The position numbers were made by a program, and so were the translations under genes. A stretch of DNA of 25,028 bases, from IMG/VR virus record IMGVR_UViG_3300037427_000498, positions 1 through 25,028 of that record; one strand, written 5' to 3'. Origin of the DNA: a virus. The notes beneath the pieces are model-generated. The model did not search any database. It had not been told where the DNA came from and saw nothing but the letters and a program-made list of their open reading frames with translations. Positions 23,138 through 25,028 of the stretch are shown here, piece by piece (position 1 is the stretch's first letter; each line of letters opens with the position of its first letter).

Positions 23138-23140
23138 ACC

Positions 23141-23848
23141 ATGACCCAACGTATAAACATCTATTTAGACGACGAATTAGCCCTTGAACTTAAAAAGAAC
23201 AAGCCTAAATTCTTGTCCCTGTCTGGGTATTGTTCTTTTGTTCTTGCTCAAGCACTTGACAAGGACGCTAGACTATCCGCGTACCATGTCGGTGCGGGAG
23301 AAAGGGAACTATCAAACGAAGCAGAGGTTCAAACTTCAAATCAAAGTTTGAAATCTACTTCTAATATTTCTTCTGTTTCTGATTCAGAAAAAGAAAAAAT
23401 TTCCCCACCTTTGAAACTTTTGGGAGATGGTGTCGGGAGGGAGTCTGAGGGAACCCCTAGGAAGAAACCACATGAAATTAATAGCATTGCAAAGAGAAAA
23501 AAAATAGCTCCTGAACAGCTAAGACCTTACTGGGATAAAATCGAATCCTTTTGGCGTGTTAAGCAAGGCAGCAAAAACTTACAAGCCTATACTTTACAAG
23601 TTACGGAACTAGAAAAAATACTTGAACATCTTGGAAAAGACGTTTTAGTTGATCAACTTGATGCTGCTTGTATGGCTGGAACTTGGTCACAAATTAATTT
23701 TAAGCGCACTCTTCAATTTATAGAAAGAGATAAAAAGTCAAAACCTGAACCTGAGATGAAGCATCCTGCTTATAAGGTTCACACTGCTAAAGATTTGGGT
23801 TACGACAACGGCCCTACAAAAAATCCTATTCTGAAGGATATTTTTTAA
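23141..23848 (+). CDS. RHH-domain DNA-binding protein, possible replication/regulatory protein (235 aa)
   Basis: The start chosen is ATG at 23141, giving MTQRINIYLDDELALELKKN, a ribbon-helix-helix N-terminus (strand RINIYLDD, helix ELALELKK, second helix SGYCSFVLAQAL). An earlier in-frame ATG at 23075 would add 22 residues made only of the operator repeats. After a Ser/Glu-rich linker (about residues 60-115) comes a helical domain (APEQLRPYWDKIESFWRVKQ, TWSQINFKRTLQFIER). This could be a replication-initiator or helicase-loader-like part; I do not recognise the family. It probably binds the adjacent palindromes. Its stop overlaps the methyltransferase ATG. Confidence 0.7.
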   Translation: MTQRINIYLDDELALELKKNKPKFLSLSGYCSFVLAQALDKDARLSAYHVGAGERELSNEAEVQTSNQSLKSTSNISSVSDSEKEKISPPLKLLGDGVGRESEGTPRKKPHEINSIAKRKKIAPEQLRPYWDKIESFWRVKQGSKNLQAYTLQVTELEKILEHLGKDVLVDQLDAACMAGTWSQINFKRTLQFIERDKKSKPEPEMKHPAYKVHTAKDLGYDNGPTKNPILKDIF

Positions 23849-24630
23849 TGAAATTAAATTATATTTACAACGAATGTTGTTTGTCTACACTAAAAAGAAT
23901 ACCTAGTAATTCTTTAACTATGACAATTACTTCTCCACCTTATAACATGAATTTAAGAATAAGAAACGGTCAATATTGTTCTAGGCAAATTAAAAAAGAA
24001 TTAACAACTAAGTACAAAGATTTTTCAGATAATCTTCCTATAAACGAATATAATTCATTTCACAGTAAAGTTCTTGGTGAATTATTAAGAGTTAGTCAAT
24101 TGATTTTCTATAACATTCAAATAGTTACAGGTAGTAAAAAATCTATTTTTAAAATGATAGGTGATTACTCAGATTATTTAAAAGAAATAATTGTATGGGA
24201 TAAAGGAAAAGCAGAGCCATCTATTGCTGAAGGAGTTATAAATAGAAGAACAGAATTGATTTTAATTTTCGATAAAGACAATTCTATTAGTAGAAAATTT
24301 AATAATGCTGTATTTAACAAAGGAACATTAGAAGATCTCTGGTTGATTCCAAGTGGTAAATCGCAATTAAAAGATCATAAAGCTATTTTCCCAGAAAAAT
24401 TAGTTTATAAAATACTTGCAAATTTTACAAAAGAAAAAGATATTATTTATGATCCTTTTATGGGGTCTGGATCAACTGCCGTAGTATGTAAAAAAATGAA
24501 TAGATTTTTTATAGGAAGTGAAGTAAATGAAGAATATATTGATATAGCAAAGCAAAGATTACATACAAATAAATTAGAGCAATTAAATCCTAACTATAAA
24601 AATTACATTCAATCTAATTTGCCATTTTAA
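23848..24630 (+). CDS. DNA methyltransferase, beta-type (N6-adenine or N4-cytosine), orphan
   Basis: In this 260-aa protein catalytic motif IV TSPPYNMN (residues 28-35) comes before the SAM-binding motif I DPFMGSGST (202-210), the beta-class order. The segment HKAIFPEKLV (177-186) and the end FFIGSEVNEEYIDIAKQRL are typical of this family. SPPY occurs in both N4-cytosine and N6-adenine enzymes, so the target base is open. No restriction endonuclease gene is adjacent. A role in protection from host restriction, or in marking phage DNA, is likely. It starts in a TAATG overlap with the RHH gene. Confidence 0.9.
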   Translation: MKLNYIYNECCLSTLKRIPSNSLTMTITSPPYNMNLRIRNGQYCSRQIKKELTTKYKDFSDNLPINEYNSFHSKVLGELLRVSQLIFYNIQIVTGSKKSIFKMIGDYSDYLKEIIVWDKGKAEPSIAEGVINRRTELILIFDKDNSISRKFNNAVFNKGTLEDLWLIPSGKSQLKDHKAIFPEKLVYKILANFTKEKDIIYDPFMGSGSTAVVCKKMNRFFIGSEVNEEYIDIAKQRLHTNKLEQLNPNYKNYIQSNLPF

Positions 24631-24633
24631 TTT

Positions 24634-24939
24634 ATGGAACGCGCATTTGATAAAACTTCCGTCATCAAAACTCTTAGAGACGGAATTAAAAAAGGGTATT
24701 GGACTCTTGAAGATTTAGATCAACCTAGTAGTGGTTCGATGCACACCAGAGATATTTACGGACGCACTGAATCTGGAAATGTTTCTGCCTTAAGGCTTCA
24801 AACGATACCTGCTCATAAAAACCTTCTTCGTGAAGCTTCTCCTGAAGTTGCTGTTGAAGTTATCGACCCTAAAGATTTTATTCCTAAACCTAAAAATGAA
24901 CTTAGCTCCGAAACCTCTGATTCAAGTGAACCCTACTAA
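24634..24939 (+). CDS. Hypothetical protein (101 aa)
   Basis: The N-terminal half is basic and helical (DKTSVIKTLRDGIKKGYWTL, EDLDQPSSGS) with a conserved-looking MHTRDIYGRTESGN segment. The C-terminal half is Pro/Glu/Ser-rich and probably disordered. No catalytic residues are evident. It follows the methyltransferase by three bases and overlaps the start of the nuclease by 44 bp, so it is cotranscribed and may act with one of them. Confidence 0.62.
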   Translation: MERAFDKTSVIKTLRDGIKKGYWTLEDLDQPSSGSMHTRDIYGRTESGNVSALRLQTIPAHKNLLREASPEVAVEVIDPKDFIPKPKNELSSETSDSSEPY

Positions 24940-25028
24940 AGGCTCACGTTATTACCTCAACGAAGAAAAACCTTCTCTTAAATACGCTTCTGTTACTGCA
25001 ATTCTTGCAGCGACACAATCAGAACAGA
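24896..25028 (+). CDS. Probable PD-(D/E)XK (RecB/Cas4-like) nuclease, partial N-terminus
   Basis: ATG at 24896 opens a frame that continues past the window end (44 codons). Visible parts are IQVNPTKGSRYYLNEEKPSL and KYASVTAILAATQSE. The pattern G.RYY....... .SVT.IL..T is typical of the N-terminus of phage RecB-like PD-(D/E)XK exonucleases, a likely partner of the annealing protein across the control region. The catalytic residues lie beyond the window, so the call rests on this short motif and the context. Confidence 0.6.
   Translation, partial: MNLAPKPLIQVNPTKGSRYYLNEEKPSLKYASVTAILAATQSEQ

Overview
The window reads as part of an AT-rich marine cyanophage genome with a siphovirus-type (lambda-like) tail. 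The host is most likely Prochlorococcus or marine Synechococcus. Three things support this. The left part has the lambda tail order (chaperone, tape measure, M, L, K, I, J). It is followed by fibre modules of the kind familiar from cyanophages. The middle holds a block whose proteins I recognise from memory as conserved in T4-like cyanomyoviruses. No integrase, photosynthesis gene, tRNA, rRNA or CRISPR array was seen. All family calls come from reading motifs; no database search was run.

Layout. (1) 1-8102, plus strand: tail module with nearly every gene overlapping the next by a TAATG/ATGA-type junction, ending in the J-like tail-tip protein. (2) 8127-15571, plus strand: adhesin/fibre region with a tail-collar protein, a long repetitive fibre, a fibre with a self-cleaving S74 chaperone, a C1q-like protein, a putative receptor-binding protein, a DDYEEGTWTP-type fibre, and two small tail-chaperone-like ORFs between them. 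(3) 15637-17163, plus strand: four small genes ending in a proline-rich cyanophage structural-type protein. (4) 19230-17102, minus strand: an overlapping operon of one membrane-anchored protein, three proteins with signal-peptide-like N-termini, and a 31-aa membrane micro-protein; its last gene runs 62 bp into the convergent plus-strand gene. (5) 19276-20512, plus strand: small genes, interrupted by about 300 bp that hold two terminator-like hairpins and a Cys-rich minus-strand mini-ORF.

(6) 22972-20507, minus strand: a compact early-type operon of nine overlapping or abutting genes. It starts with a DUF1071-type single-strand annealing protein, a 57-aa putative ribbon-helix-helix (RHH) protein and a small protein with an SSB-like C-terminal tip, and ends with a stand-alone NrdR-like zinc ribbon. 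(7) 23141-25028, plus strand and divergent from (6): an RHH-domain protein, an orphan beta-type DNA methyltransferase, a hypothetical protein, and the start of a probable PD-(D/E)XK nuclease.

The divergent region between (6) and (7) carries three tandem imperfect palindromes at an exact 21-bp period plus an extra half-site. They lie immediately upstream of, or are translated as the first 22 codons of, the RHH-protein gene. This looks like an autoregulated operator array or an iteron-type origin. The annealing protein and nuclease on either side would form a recombination/replication module governed from this point. The operators and the minus-strand secreted-protein operon are the most interesting parts of the window.
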